From a virus, in the IMG/VR virus record IMGVR_UViG_3300046808_000337, positions 1 through 64,000 of that record: DNA of 64,000 nucleotides. One strand, written 5' to 3'. Numbering within the stretch: the first letter of the stretch is position 1; every line of letters starts with the position of its first letter. Shown one piece after another: positions 1 through 10,938 of this stretch. The notes beneath the pieces are model-generated. The model was not told the origin of the DNA. It made no database searches and saw nothing but the letters and a program-made list of their open reading frames with translations. The translations under genes and the position numbers were made by a program.

Positions 1-3000
1 CTGCTTCCACTCCTGTTCGGTAATGGCGTAGGCCTGGTCCGGTGTGGCACCCCCGGCGATGAGCTGCTTAATGCGCTCCTGGCTTTCCTGTACGCCCTTC
101 TCCAGCAGGTCCATCATTTCCTGCTCCTTCTGTGCTACGGTTGCCTGCGGCGTGCGAGTCTTACCCTTCTGCTTGCCCTTGGATGGCTTCTTGCCACCCT
201 TGGCCTCTTCAGCTGACAGCTTACCCTTCCAGTACTCCACGTCGGAGTCCGCGAACTTCTTAGCATCTTCGTCAGACATGCCATCCACGTCGTAGCCGTT
301 GTCCGTAAGAAACTCCTTGGCGGTCTTCTTGCCGTCTAGGTATTCAAACGCAGACTGTGCCTCCTTACGTGCCTTCTCTATCGCCTGCTGCTTGGCGCTG
401 TCTTGAGACTTGATGCGCTCGATGTCAGGCGTGGTAATGGCCGGTGCGTTGTCGATGTAGTCCTGCTCGGTTATCGCCTCCAATACTCGCTCGCGGGGAT
501 CCTCAGAAACCACTTTTTCTTGTGCTTGGGGAGCGGCCTGTAGGGCGGCTAGTTCTGCATCATATCTGTCGTTTATCTGTTGTTCAACAGTACGTGTGTC
601 ATCATTAACACCTAGCGCAATATCAAGGATGTCTTCTTTATCCTTTAACTCTTGTTGTCTTCTCTGTTCTATGTCGGCCCTTTTAGCCTCTATTTCTTCT
701 TGTGTTTGAAGTACTCCACCTGCTTGAGTCGCTTCTGTGCCTGCCCCTTCGATAGGTTGGGTTTTGACAGGTTCTTGCCCGACTCCGACTTGACCTGGTA
801 CCCCTGTGATGTTTTCTTGATCATTGGTTTTACCGCTTAATATTTCATAGACTGCCCTTTCATTGGCAGCAATCCTTTCCTTTGCCTGCTTGTATTCATT
901 AGACTCACTGTCGTTATCCGTGAGCAACTGTCTGTCCCTCTTAATCTGCTCGGATATAGAACGGATCGAATTTCTCTTGTCGTCGGACAGCTTGCCCCAC
1001 AGCGGGTTGCTCACCACGGTTGACAGGAACTGGTCGCCTGTCTTCATGGCAGCCAACAGGTCGGCTGTGTTGTTGTAGTCCTGCTCGACCTGCTTTGTCG
1101 GCTCAGCCTTGCGGTCCTCAATGTCCACCTTAGCCGGAGCAAACACAGACTTAGCGAGACCCGTTACAGCCTCAGCCCTTGCCTTCCAAACGTTGGCGGT
1201 CTTGTGATTGTTTACGCTCTGCTGGATCTCGTCGAGTAGCGGCTGCGTCTTACCGTAGCCGGAAACGCTAACACGGCGCTTAGCCAAGAGGTCCAAGAAG
1301 TCGCTGTTTGTGCTGAGTCCCTTGGCATCCTCCGGCGTCATCATCATGGTGGTGCCGTCTGCGTAGGTTAGGGTCAACATGTCTGGGGCCTTACCCTGCA
1401 AGTACTCTGCGCCAGTGCGCTCATACTGAGACTGTTGCTGGCGGTACATCTTCTCTAGAATCGGATCGTCCGCGTGCTTGTCTGCGTTTCTTCTGGCCTC
1501 GTCTGCACGGGCGGAGAAAAAGCCGTATACGTTGCGTTGTGCCGTGTTCAACTTGGCTTGGTCCGCACTGCTCTTGATCCTGCCCGCGTCGGTTATCTGC
1601 TCCTGCATCTCTGCCGCCTCGTTCTGGCCAATGCTTCCGCTGGCAAACATTGAGGAGACTACAGCCCTAGCATACTTCTCGTTTTTGTCAAACACAAGGC
1701 TCTGTAAGTACTGACGGCGCTGGTCCTCAAACCCTCCGGCAAGTATCGCCTTGTCGTTAAACGCGTTGGCCTGGTCAACCCTTTGCTGGGCAAGTGAGCC
1801 AGTCCTAGCGCCACCTATTGCCCCTAGTACGCCTATAGGAGCAACGCCAACAAGCGTCTCCTTGATACGTTCCTGTGAGTACATCTCACCGAAGTCGGTC
1901 CATGGATCACGCTCAAACTTTACTATGTTCTCCTCGGCAATGTTCTGAGGTATCTCTTGGGCAAACGTCTCAACGGCAACCTCAACACCGGCACCAACGC
2001 CGGCCCTTGCGATCCTTCCTGATATGTCCGCACCTAGCCCCTTACCGAATCCAGAAACGAGTCTGTACCCGGCAGTTGTGAGTGGAAGTCCATCAAGGGC
2101 GTAGGACAAGAATATGTCCTGCTGTGACTGAATGGTCCTAGCCACAGCCTTCTCCGAACGCCTAACGTCACCGGTCCTAGCTAAAACAGCGCTACCGTTC
2201 TGGCCCGCAATAGACATGGTCTCGCTTGCCCAGTTGCCTACCCATCCAGCCATGAAGGCGAGAGCTTCGCCGGTAGCGGCACCGCCAGACAGGTAACTCA
2301 TTCCAATAGCCGTAAGCATAGCCGGACTCATGTTTCCGCCCATGTTACCCAAAACATTTAGGCTGTTGTAGTACAGATCGTCCGCATTAAAACCAATGTC
2401 GCTAACCTTTGGGGCAGCAGAACTCCATTCGTTTTGCATGGTCTCACCGATCACCTTCATGTCCTGGTTGTCGATGTAGCTACCCACGTTCTTTATGTAC
2501 GAACCTAGTCCGTTCATGAACCCGCGTCGGGCCATGTACAGCGGTATGATAGACTCCTGTTGCGTCATCTTGAGCTGGTTGAACAGCTCGTTGTTCTTGT
2601 CGCTAAAGGCCTTGTCCATTGCCGCCTGATAGGCTGTGTTAATCTTTTTAAGGTCCTCCTCCGGTATGCCAGCCGCTGCTTTTCTGAGTTCCTCGTCGGC
2701 CATTTTAATTATGCTGGCCTTACGGTTCTCGAAGTTGCTGTTGTAACGAGAATATATTTTGTTGGTCTCGGCTAATATCTCGCCCGGGTCCGGCAAAAGA
2801 CTTTTAAAATCATCACTCAAAACGCTAAGCTGTTCATTCAGCTTGCCAACGGCATCGTTGTAAGTCATCTCATCAATGATTCCGTTTTGGAAGTCTTCTC
2901 CCAGCCGTTCTGCTTCTTCCTTTATTGCCTCAACCCGTGTGCTGTATTCGGAAGAAATCTGGTCGGCCTGCTTCTTTGCTGCGGAAATTATTGTGTCAAC

Positions 3001-4458
3001 CTCTGCATTTGCTTGCGACTGATACTCGCTAAACATAGCCTCTAGGTCGGATATATACCTAGCGTTGATCTCCTCTTGGAACTTGCCGCTCTTGTACTTT
3101 TCCCTCAACGCATACTCCTCTGGGTGTTCCTCCTTAAAGTTCTCCTCGATGTCGTAGTTGTTTGACTGAAACTGAACAGCTGCCGCCGCCTTGTCGTAAA
3201 GCATCCTGGCGGCAGATCCCTTGGGATCCAAACCGTAGTGCTCGACTATCTGCTTGACTTGGTCGTTTATCTTGCCCGCATCTATCGTGGTTTGTGTGAT
3301 GTATTCGTCAGGTTGGGTTATGAAGTGGGCGTATGTCTTTTCGTTGAAGTTGTCCTCAATAATCTTGTCAACTATCTTGGTGTCAAGCGTTTGCTCGACC
3401 TGCTCACTTAGGCCTTGCATCTTGTCTTTGATGCGCTTTTCGGCTTCCTTGCGTGTATTGGCTCTTTTTTGAGGATTTGGTTCATACACACCTCCAGGCC
3501 ATGGCAGGTCTTCACCCACGTACTTTTTCCACAAGGCTTCGTTCTGAATGAGCTTGTTATAGTCTACAACCACGCCGTCTATGCTGGTGTTCCCCGCAGC
3601 ATCCGTGTTGACGTTTACGTTAGTGGTGAAGTCTTCAAGGTCCTTGTACTGGTCCTGCGCCTCTTGGTATGCAGCCAGCTTTAACTTCTGGCTCACATAG
3701 TCATCCTTCTCAGGCTTAAACATCTCTTCCTGAGGCTTTTGAACTATGTCTCTTAGCGCCGGAACGCCTCTGCCAAACTCTTGTTTCTTGGGAGCCTTTA
3801 TACTCGGGAGCCCCTCCTTAGGCGCGTTTACCTGCCTTCCACTATACAAACTTTCAATTTCCTTTACGTTCTTAGAAAACCACTCCCTGTTCCCTTTATC
3901 TTCTGCGTATAAATTTTCTGGGTCGCTGAACCAACTAAATGTAGAGTTACGCTGGGCAACCACATTGTTTTTACTGTTTTCTAAAGCAGAACGCATGCCG
4001 GATGTCCAGCGGCGAACGTCGTCTCCTCCCATGTTGTCAAGCTCGTCGAGCATGCTCCCCAATCGCTGCTGCTTGTCCGAGAAGTGTTTTGTGGTATAGT
4101 CAACCGGCCATCCGTCATTCAACGCCTGGTCCTCTTCCTTGAGAAAGGTGTCGTACTCCTTCTTTATATTGTAGAGTAAGGTCTTTTGCTTGTCTATCGA
4201 CGCTTGATCAACCCCGCCACTCGTTGTAGAAGGCTGCGCAAGCTCTTCTGAACCTTGCGTAGTACCCCCTTTTTTTTTTACACCAAGAATGTTTTCAAAT
4301 TCATTATAATCATTGAATCCAAGCTCCTTATTAGATTCGTCAAAAAACAGCTTACGATTGTTATCGTTAGCCATTAGGGATTTAAACTCATCATAACCAT
4401 TGAATCCCTTGTTGTTAGCATAATTATCCCAAAGGAACTTTAACTGATTCTCGTTCAT
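1..4458 (-). CDS. Giant internal virion protein, N-terminal 1486 residues (runs off left edge)
   Basis: The frame is open from the ATG at 4458 to base 1, so only the N-terminal part is visible. The protein is very hydrophilic and rich in E, K, Q and N, with long predicted helices and coiled coils. A hydrophobic, glycine-rich stretch lies at about residues 690-745 and a second at about 865-885. The start carries two similar segments, FNGYDEFKSLM and FNDYNEFENIL, near residues 19 and 46, a small internal duplication. It is last in the late operon, 13 bp after the 409-residue gene. Giant helical proteins with hydrophobic patches at this position in short-tailed phages are often capsid-internal proteins ejected with the DNA. 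That role is inferred; I see no catalytic motif in the visible part. Confidence 0.85.
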   Translation of the reverse strand, partial: MNENQLKFLWDNYANNKGFNGYDEFKSLMANDNNRKLFFDESNKELGFNDYNEFENILGVKKKGGTTQGSEELAQPSTTSGGVDQASIDKQKTLLYNIKKEYDTFLKEEDQALNDGWPVDYTTKHFSDKQQRLGSMLDELDNMGGDDVRRWTSGMRSALENSKNNVVAQRNSTFSWFSDPENLYAEDKGNREWFSKNVKEIESLYSGRQVNAPKEGLPSIKAPKKQEFGRGVPALRDIVQKPQEEMFKPEKDDYVSQKLKLAAYQEAQDQYKDLEDFTTNVNVNTDAAGNTSIDGVVVDYNKLIQNEALWKKYVGEDLPWPGGVYEPNPQKRANTRKEAEKRIKDKMQGLSEQVEQTLDTKIVDKIIEDNFNEKTYAHFITQPDEYITQTTIDAGKINDQVKQIVEHYGLDPKGSAARMLYDKAAAAVQFQSNNYDIEENFKEEHPEEYALREKYKSGKFQEEINARYISDLEAMFSEYQSQANAEVDTIISAAKKQADQISSEYSTRVEAIKEEAERLGEDFQNGIIDEMTYNDAVGKLNEQLSVLSDDFKSLLPDPGEILAETNKIYSRYNSNFENRKASIIKMADEELRKAAAGIPEEDLKKINTAYQAAMDKAFSDKNNELFNQLKMTQQESIIPLYMARRGFMNGLGSYIKNVGSYIDNQDMKVIGETMQNEWSSAAPKVSDIGFNADDLYYNSLNVLGNMGGNMSPAMLTAIGMSYLSGGAATGEALAFMAGWVGNWASETMSIAGQNGSAVLARTGDVRRSEKAVARTIQSQQDIFLSYALDGLPLTTAGYRLVSGFGKGLGADISGRIARAGVGAGVEVAVETFAQEIPQNIAEENIVKFERDPWTDFGEMYSQERIKETLVGVAPIGVLGAIGGARTGSLAQQRVDQANAFNDKAILAGGFEDQRRQYLQSLVFDKNEKYARAVVSSMFASGSIGQNEAAEMQEQITDAGRIKSSADQAKLNTAQRNVYGFFSARADEARRNADKHADDPILEKMYRQQQSQYERTGAEYLQGKAPDMLTLTYADGTTMMMTPEDAKGLSTNSDFLDLLAKRRVSVSGYGKTQPLLDEIQQSVNNHKTANVWKARAEAVTGLAKSVFAPAKVDIEDRKAEPTKQVEQDYNNTADLLAAMKTGDQFLSTVVSNPLWGKLSDDKRNSIRSISEQIKRDRQLLTDNDSESNEYKQAKERIAANERAVYEILSGKTNDQENITGVPGQVGVGQEPVKTQPIEGAGTEATQAGGVLQTQEEIEAKRADIEQRRQQELKDKEDILDIALGVNDDTRTVEQQINDRYDAELAALQAAPQAQEKVVSEDPRERVLEAITEQDYIDNAPAITTPDIERIKSQDSAKQQAIEKARKEAQSAFEYLDGKKTAKEFLTDNGYDVDGMSDEDAKKFADSDVEYWKGKLSAEEAKGGKKPSKGKQKGKTRTPQATVAQKEQEMMDLLEKGVQESQERIKQLIAGGATPDQAYAITEQEWKQ

Positions 4459-4471
4459 AATTTCTTACAAC

Positions 4472-5701
4472 TTATTTATTTTGCCTCATCCTTTCGGCCA
4501 GTGTAGTGCCGCCCGTTCCTCCTGTTGATTTTCCTGCCGACGCACCCCCTTGCTTTCTGAACTCGTTGTACATGTTAGGATACCCCTTGACATTAAACTG
4601 GTCCTTATTTCTTTCGTAGTTTATGGTTATCTCAACAACGCTGTTATCAGCCTCACTCTTTCCCTCACCTATAACGTCTATGTTGCCGTCCTTCCTTATC
4701 TTAAACCCTCCAGAAGGAACAAAATCAGTTATCCTTTTACCTTCATTATCAACAACATATACCGACGGTGTGTTGTCAAGTAAGATCTTGTTGAACTCTA
4801 TGTCCTGGTCATACTGTGGCTCACCGCTATCAGTCTTTGTCTCCGAGTCCTTGCTCTTTACTTTTACTGTAGGCTTCTTATTCTTTGTGGTCTGACTTCC
4901 GGCGCTAGAAGAATTTTTTGGCGCAGGATCAACCTTTGTTTGTGGCGGCTTTAATTTCTGACCAAGTTCAGCCATTCGTTCAGCAAATTGGTCGGGAGTT
5001 TCGTTTGGCTTTTTCAAACTCTCATATATCTCGGCGCCCGTTTCTGTCTGAGTTATGTTTTCAAATATTACCGCCTTGTGAGCCTCCTTGTCTACGTATC
5101 TAACCTCTGTTCTGCCCTCATCTTTAAGAGAATCTTCCGGCATCGTCTCCTTAACAAACTCGTTTATGTCGTAGTTTAATTTAAACGGATTCGACTCGAT
5201 ACGCATCTTAGCCCTCTCCTCCGGAGTCTTTTTAGGGTCTCCATAATCCTTCAACCACTTAGCCGCGTATTCCTTGTTATACTTGTTTGTCTTGTCGTCG
5301 TTTAAGATTTTGAAGTATTGGTTTGAAACCGTTTCATTATCCTTTGCCCTTGACGCCTCTTTCGCTACCTTGTTTTGAAGCTCCTTAATCTTTCGCATAA
5401 CCATAGGGTCCAGGTCTGACGGATCAACGCCTTGAGTCTTCAGGTCAATTATATAGTCATTATACTCATTAAGCGCCTTGTTTACATACTCGTAGTCCGA
5501 CTGCCAAACATCTGGCATGTCGTCAAGTAATGCGTTCCATGTGGCGTTCTGTTTTTTTATCTCCTGCTTCTTTTTTTCCTGACGCTCATACAAATCCTTT
5601 TGCATGGTGTACACGTTCTGGAAAAACTTAGACGTGTCAAACACGACAGCCTCTCCGCCGCCTTGCTTTCCTACCCTAGCTTGACTCGCTATCTCTGCCA
5701 T
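4472..5701 (-). CDS. Putative virion protein, charged and coiled-coil rich, 409 aa
   Basis: The protein has no recognised domain. Residues about 25-130 are strongly charged and helical (K/E/D rich, with a KKKQEIKKQ run), typical of a coiled coil. A low-complexity linker of S, K, T and D around residues 255-300 is followed by a likely beta-rich C-terminal domain that ends in a glycine/threonine-rich tail. It lies 1 bp from the upstream structural gene and 13 bp before the giant protein gene, so it belongs to the virion operon. An internal or cargo protein is plausible, but that is inference from position. Confidence 0.8.
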   Translation of the reverse strand: MAEIASQARVGKQGGGEAVVFDTSKFFQNVYTMQKDLYERQEKKKQEIKKQNATWNALLDDMPDVWQSDYEYVNKALNEYNDYIIDLKTQGVDPSDLDPMVMRKIKELQNKVAKEASRAKDNETVSNQYFKILNDDKTNKYNKEYAAKWLKDYGDPKKTPEERAKMRIESNPFKLNYDINEFVKETMPEDSLKDEGRTEVRYVDKEAHKAVIFENITQTETGAEIYESLKKPNETPDQFAERMAELGQKLKPPQTKVDPAPKNSSSAGSQTTKNKKPTVKVKSKDSETKTDSGEPQYDQDIEFNKILLDNTPSVYVVDNEGKRITDFVPSGGFKIRKDGNIDVIGEGKSEADNSVVEITINYERNKDQFNVKGYPNMYNEFRKQGGASAGKSTGGTGGTTLAERMRQNK

Positions 5702-5702
5702 T

Positions 5703-6569
5703 TTATTGGAATAATGGATTCATGAAATACTGATTATTAAACGATTGCCATCCAGACTCTCTTTTATTCTGAGCATCGATATTTTTTTGCGCTGCTAACA
5801 TATCAGCTAACGAACTTCCCATTGGAGCTAAACCACCAACAGGAAGTTGTCCTGCCGGTAATGAAGATGAAGAGCGCGGAATAGGTTTTCCGTCTCTACC
5901 CATAAGCCCACGATCAAGATCAACTCTTGGAAGTTGTGTGATTGATTTGGACTGTATATATGGCAAGTCACCTATTGGATCTCTTGGTTTAACTTCACGA
6001 TTTTGATCAAACTTGCCCATGGCCGCAAGCAAGCCTACCTGGCCTATGTTTTGTGCCGCACCCATTAAGTTTTCTCTCCATGCGTTTTCCATACGCTCTC
6101 TTGCAGCGGATTCCTCGTACCAATTTTGTTGTTGGTCAGCAATTACCTTTTCCTGGTATCCGGCCATGGCTCCATATGCCCCAGCTAGGTCTTGTTGGCG
6201 TTCAGTGTAGTTTTCAGACGCCTGCAAACCTAAATTTTGCTGCAATTCCATGCCTCTCTGACCAAGACCTTGTATTATCCCGGCAGCATCCTGCGCGTTA
6301 CCAACTCGGCTCATTTGACCCAATGCTTTAGATTGCTCTAAGTCAATCATGTTCTGCATCAGTTGTTGACCCGGCATAGTTCTCGACACCGCCATGTTTT
6401 CGTAAAGAGCAAGAGCTTTCTTTGCCTCTTCGGGTATTTGATAGTTAACCCTTGGGCCAAGATTTCTTGCCATCTCTTCCGACTTCCTTTTTTGCCCAAT
6501 AGCTGTCAACCCCTGAACAACGGTGGGAAGAGCAGCTGCGGCAAGCGGTATCAATAATGGAGCTGGCAT
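5703..6569 (-). CDS. Putative virion protein with hydrophobic N-terminus, 288 aa
   Basis: I chose the ATG at 6569 (MPAPLLIPLAAAALP) rather than an upstream in-frame ATG at 6662, because the longer version would overlap the 1447-residue gene by 68 bp and its extra residues look non-coding. The N-terminal 20 residues are hydrophobic. The middle is helical and rich in Q, A and M, and the C-terminus is proline/serine rich. Alanine/glutamine-rich helical proteins after the tail nozzle gene in short-tailed phages are often internal or ejection proteins. No specific family is recognised. Confidence 0.75.
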   Translation of the reverse strand: MPAPLLIPLAAAALPTVVQGLTAIGQKRKSEEMARNLGPRVNYQIPEEAKKALALYENMAVSRTMPGQQLMQNMIDLEQSKALGQMSRVGNAQDAAGIIQGLGQRGMELQQNLGLQASENYTERQQDLAGAYGAMAGYQEKVIADQQQNWYEESAARERMENAWRENLMGAAQNIGQVGLLAAMGKFDQNREVKPRDPIGDLPYIQSKSITQLPRVDLDRGLMGRDGKPIPRSSSSLPAGQLPVGGLAPMGSSLADMLAAQKNIDAQNKRESGWQSFNNQYFMNPLFQ

Positions 6570-6594
6570 ATTTATTTTTTTTAAAACAACAAAT

Positions 6595-9500
6595 TTATGA
6601 TAAAACACCCTTAATTCCAACTGAGAAAAGAATGGACGATTGGTTTGCCAGTGACGGGTCAAAGTAAAGATTGTGAGTCAAGGCGTTTGCCCTCATGTCC
6701 TCACCATTTACCATTGCCCTGTCGCTATTGTACCAATACCCATTTACACCAAAACTACCTGGTTCTTGGTCAGCAAGTACTATTAAGGTGTTGTCATCTG
6801 GGATGCTATAAGTTGCCGATATAACTTCCCCTGAAAATATAGTTCCGTCGTCCTGTATAATGGTTATGTTTTGAGCCAGCAAATCCTGCTGATCCCCAAG
6901 AACAAGCCATCCATTTACAGTCAAACCATTTGGCGGATCGTAGTTACTTACGGTTGAAGTGCCGGTGTTAAAGAACCTGGGGTCATACAGATTCTTTCTG
7001 TAATAAGTCTTGCCATATCCCTCGTAAATGTTTACGATGTTGGTTGGCATCGTTGTTTTCATTCCAAGCGGATAACTTCTGTTGGGCTCTGAATAAGCCT
7101 CAATTGAGAACGTGTCATCAGAAACAAGAGCTATGTCTTGATACCTTTTGACCCTCAAAGGTTCTTCGTTGGAAACAAACGATATTTTTTGAATAAAGTT
7201 TTCTCCGTGAAAATTCCAGTTGCCATACTGATTGTGGAGATACATCTGGTTGTTCCTATCCCAGCCAACCAGGGTCTGGCCTAGGCTGCAAAACTGCTGG
7301 AAATTGTAATCGTATGTAGACCTCCATCGCATATTTACGTAGTCAAACACAACGTGGTCGTATGTGAAACCGCTAGTAGTGTAGTAATATGCCGGAACCA
7401 GATACTCAGAAGCAGATGGGCCGGAGTCGTTTATCTGAATGGTTGTATAGTTAAGCCCTTCGTCCCAAATGGCCTGTGTAACAGTCCCTGTATAAACGAC
7501 TCCATTCTCGTGAACGACAACTATTTCTAAACCAAATAAATTTTCAGCATCTACGCCAACAACTACCCAAACATCGTCAGTCAAGGACGGTGGGTTAAAT
7601 CCTCCCAGCATTTCTCCGGTTAGTTGGTCTCCAAACCTAAACGCAAAACCAACCTCCCCAACTGTTTCATTCACATAAGTTCTAACTACCGGTCTGTTTG
7701 TCGAATTGTATGAAGCGGCAAGCTGTTTTGTTTTTGTTCTAAACTTGTAATCCTTTCCTGAACCAGGATCCACCTCACTTACAACTATTTGCCCGTTAGC
7801 ACCAGAATATATAAATACTCCGGCCTTGTTGTCAAAGTACATAGTTGTGCCATCAGGCAGTATTGCATTTGCTCCAGTGTCTGAACAACCAAACAATGTC
7901 TTGTAGTCAAACCAAGAAGCAAATGTTCTGTTAGATACGCGCACTGTTGAGTCAGATCCTACTTCGTTAGGGTAGAATTGGATGTAGATAGAGTTCTCCT
8001 TCCTTGGCTGAAGACACTTGAGAGTTTTACCCTCGCGACCAGACATGTACGTTCTAGTCACAGGACCGAACAGTGCGTTCATGTCCTCGATGTTGTCGTT
8101 CAACAAAGAGAAAGAAGACAAGCCATTTACCTGTGTCCCTACAATAAATGAGTCTGAGTGAATAGACGTCGCCTGACGGTGATTCATCTTAGCGTTTGGA
8201 TCCTCAATCCTTGTTCTTCCTGTCTCGTGTATATTGCTTGACCAGTAGTCTGAGTAGTTTGGATCTTCAACAAAATAATAAGCCTGAGCCGATCCACCGG
8301 CCATACCTGTCTGATAGTTTCTTTGTCTTACATACACGTCCCCGTAGCCTAAAGCAAAAGTAGCAGGCCTAGATGAAAGTAAATCATTTGAAATTTGATA
8401 CTCGTTCGTTTCGGCATCAAATGGGGCACTATCTATTGTGATATAAGCCATGCTAGACGTGGCCGAAAACGCAAAGATAAGATTGGTCTGATTTTGGGTT
8501 TGATCGTAAGCTGCAAGAGTAACTGACGAACTAATTGAGGTAGTAGTACCGTCTAAATTGTATATTGTTATAGAATAAAAATTACCCTCCAAAAACGTGT
8601 AGTCTCCGTTCATAGCAAACCTATACGGTCCGTCGCCGAATATATACACGTAATATAGAGGCGGAGCTCCGTGCGCCCTGTCTTCTGTGTGTGGGTTTCT
8701 TATGTCTATAGCCTCAGTTACATCTTTCCAAGTCGATACAAATAAACTGCCTGTATCATCTACCGAAGGTGTTGGCGTGTATATTTCTATCAGTTGACCA
8801 AACAACTGTCCTTCAACCAAGTCTAATCCAGCCTGCGTCTCTATAAGACTTGTGTCAAATATATTTGTGTAAATTATTTGGCGTTGCTGTTCACCTCCCA
8901 CCGGATCGTATCCTACAACATCTAGTTCAAGATAAGGCAAATAGGCAACCTGGTCGGCAGTTGTTGCCGGTCCATCCAGCCTTCTTCTTATGAATCTTAT
9001 CTTGTCTCCAACTTTAATCTCATGGGCTATTGAAGCTCCAACGTTTTGATTTACATAGTACTTATCTATGTTTATTATGTATCTATTGTTCGTTACCGTG
9101 TCCAGATATATTGAAGAAACATAACCACTTCCCCCAACATTATTAATCAGACTAATGTCATTTGCGTTGGTTGTGTACTGTCCAAAACTAGAAATTTCAG
9201 TTGCCGGTTTTGCTACTATCCAATACCTATCAGCCCATACCGGAGGTATGTGATCTATAGTAAATCTTGCATTTACCGTGAACGGATTGTCGGCATTGCT
9301 AAGTCCAGTCCTGTCCAAATCATAAAACCAGGGAACAAATAGGTTCATGGAATCTACCGTGTAAACAGTGCTGTCCCTATACGCCCTGTCTCCGTATACA
9401 ATACCAAACTCATGTGTAGCCCCAACTTTCAGAGATGGAGCAGAAAGCGTTTGTCTGTATGATCTTACCCTTGGATTAACAATCGGATCTGGATTAGGAC

Positions 9501-10938
9501 CCGCCGTAAAGCTGTATATAACAGCGTTACCCGATGGAGCCGCCGAACCGGGAGCGTATCCTAATTGAGACATGAAAGAGTTACATATGATATCCATTAT
9601 CGCTACGTTCCAATCCATTGGAGTAGCCCCCGCCGCTAATGCCGCGTCGATATCCGCTTGAGTTATTTGATAAACAAATTGACCAATTGAAGCACTACTT
9701 GGTGCCGGACCTTGAAGCACCAAGCCGGCAGAAAACGGAAACACATCGTTTGCGTTAAAATCATCAGTGTCTGTTGCTATTGATGAGGACGCAAGGCTAT
9801 ATGTAATGTCAAGATCAATTGCCGCAAATGGGTTCCAGTTTATTTCGTTTAATTGATAGCCAACCCCAACGTCAAGGATAAAAGGCTCCTCTGTGGGTTT
9901 GTCGTACCCCTCTCTGAAGTTAGTGTACACTATCTGGCTTGTGGGGAGGTACTCTTGACAGCTTGCGGTTATAGGTAGTCGATCGTAGTTCTTAAACACA
10001 TCTATAGCCGGAGTCGTGGCAACCCCTCCGTAAAATTGAACAGTCCAAATGGTATTGTTTGGTATTACGTCCTGGTCCTTGTCCAACTGAAGAAATACAC
10101 CAAACGGAGGTTCTACGCCAAACAAGTCCTTGTCAAACTGTTGTACAGCAATGTTGAACTTTCTTATTATGCTAGGACCTGTTTCAAACTGTATATTGAT
10201 TCCGTTACTATTGTTTGGATAAACCCAATTGGTTCCGGGTATCAACTCAGACTGCTGAGGCAACTCTAAATTAGAATACATCGACCAAACGCCAACCTCT
10301 CCATTCTCGTAAATAGGCTGAATAATAAACTTGAACAGTTTATTGCGGAGTTTGTTGTCTTGTCTTGTGGGGTCTGTAAAATAAGATACGCGAGGCGGGT
10401 CCATAGGCCACTTTATCGCGTCAATTGTTTGAAGCGTAATACCACCCGTGTAAAAGTTATCAAGAACCTTTTGTATGTTTATCTGATATGGCGGATTGAA
10501 CAAACGTGTTCCATCAGCCTCATACATCTGAGGGTCCCAGCGTCCATCAGTCCACTTCAAGATATCATCAATTACGTTTGCGTGGTAGATAGGAAATTCT
10601 CGGCTGAAATTAAGTGCTGGAGCTGCAACTAAAAGATTATGTGTTTGTGTATCAATATAGTACAACCATATCTCATGCAGTCCGGTGGCTTTAAAAACAA
10701 AGTATACGATTGCATTTTGCTTTTGCCAAACGGTTGCCCCAATTATTTGGTCTTGAATTGAAATAAATGGATTAGGGATCAATAACGTCCCATCAGAAGT
10801 TTCTACAGCGTATGCGTTGCCAGAGTTGTAACCAAGGCGACAATAAGAGAAATCTCTATAATCTCCTTTAGGTACACCCTGTGGCGTATCGTCGGTGTTT
10901 ATACCGCCGGCAAAAACTATGACTTCGTTAAACTCCAT
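6595..10938 (-). CDS. Tail nozzle/muzzle-like protein, 1447 aa
   Basis: This large, beta-rich, aromatic and asparagine-rich protein carries the N-terminal signature FAGGINTDDTPQGVPKGDYRD. F-GG-N-D-P-GDY-D N-termini are typical of the tail nozzle/stabilisation or muzzle proteins of short-tailed Bacteroidota phages, including crAss-like phages. That comparison is from memory of the family and was not searched. The gene directly follows three neck-like proteins and overlaps the 243-residue gene at base 10938, the position expected for the distal tail component. It probably forms the distal tail tube through which DNA leaves. I see no enzymatic motif. Confidence 0.75.
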   Translation of the reverse strand: MEFNEVIVFAGGINTDDTPQGVPKGDYRDFSYCRLGYNSGNAYAVETSDGTLLIPNPFISIQDQIIGATVWQKQNAIVYFVFKATGLHEIWLYYIDTQTHNLLVAAPALNFSREFPIYHANVIDDILKWTDGRWDPQMYEADGTRLFNPPYQINIQKVLDNFYTGGITLQTIDAIKWPMDPPRVSYFTDPTRQDNKLRNKLFKFIIQPIYENGEVGVWSMYSNLELPQQSELIPGTNWVYPNNSNGINIQFETGPSIIRKFNIAVQQFDKDLFGVEPPFGVFLQLDKDQDVIPNNTIWTVQFYGGVATTPAIDVFKNYDRLPITASCQEYLPTSQIVYTNFREGYDKPTEEPFILDVGVGYQLNEINWNPFAAIDLDITYSLASSSIATDTDDFNANDVFPFSAGLVLQGPAPSSASIGQFVYQITQADIDAALAAGATPMDWNVAIMDIICNSFMSQLGYAPGSAAPSGNAVIYSFTAGPNPDPIVNPRVRSYRQTLSAPSLKVGATHEFGIVYGDRAYRDSTVYTVDSMNLFVPWFYDLDRTGLSNADNPFTVNARFTIDHIPPVWADRYWIVAKPATEISSFGQYTTNANDISLINNVGGSGYVSSIYLDTVTNNRYIINIDKYYVNQNVGASIAHEIKVGDKIRFIRRRLDGPATTADQVAYLPYLELDVVGYDPVGGEQQRQIIYTNIFDTSLIETQAGLDLVEGQLFGQLIEIYTPTPSVDDTGSLFVSTWKDVTEAIDIRNPHTEDRAHGAPPLYYVYIFGDGPYRFAMNGDYTFLEGNFYSITIYNLDGTTTSISSSVTLAAYDQTQNQTNLIFAFSATSSMAYITIDSAPFDAETNEYQISNDLLSSRPATFALGYGDVYVRQRNYQTGMAGGSAQAYYFVEDPNYSDYWSSNIHETGRTRIEDPNAKMNHRQATSIHSDSFIVGTQVNGLSSFSLLNDNIEDMNALFGPVTRTYMSGREGKTLKCLQPRKENSIYIQFYPNEVGSDSTVRVSNRTFASWFDYKTLFGCSDTGANAILPDGTTMYFDNKAGVFIYSGANGQIVVSEVDPGSGKDYKFRTKTKQLAASYNSTNRPVVRTYVNETVGEVGFAFRFGDQLTGEMLGGFNPPSLTDDVWVVVGVDAENLFGLEIVVVHENGVVYTGTVTQAIWDEGLNYTTIQINDSGPSASEYLVPAYYYTTSGFTYDHVVFDYVNMRWRSTYDYNFQQFCSLGQTLVGWDRNNQMYLHNQYGNWNFHGENFIQKISFVSNEEPLRVKRYQDIALVSDDTFSIEAYSEPNRSYPLGMKTTMPTNIVNIYEGYGKTYYRKNLYDPRFFNTGTSTVSNYDPPNGLTVNGWLVLGDQQDLLAQNITIIQDDGTIFSGEVISATYSIPDDNTLIVLADQEPGSFGVNGYWYNSDRAMVNGEDMRANALTHNLYFDPSLANQSSILFSVGIKGVLS

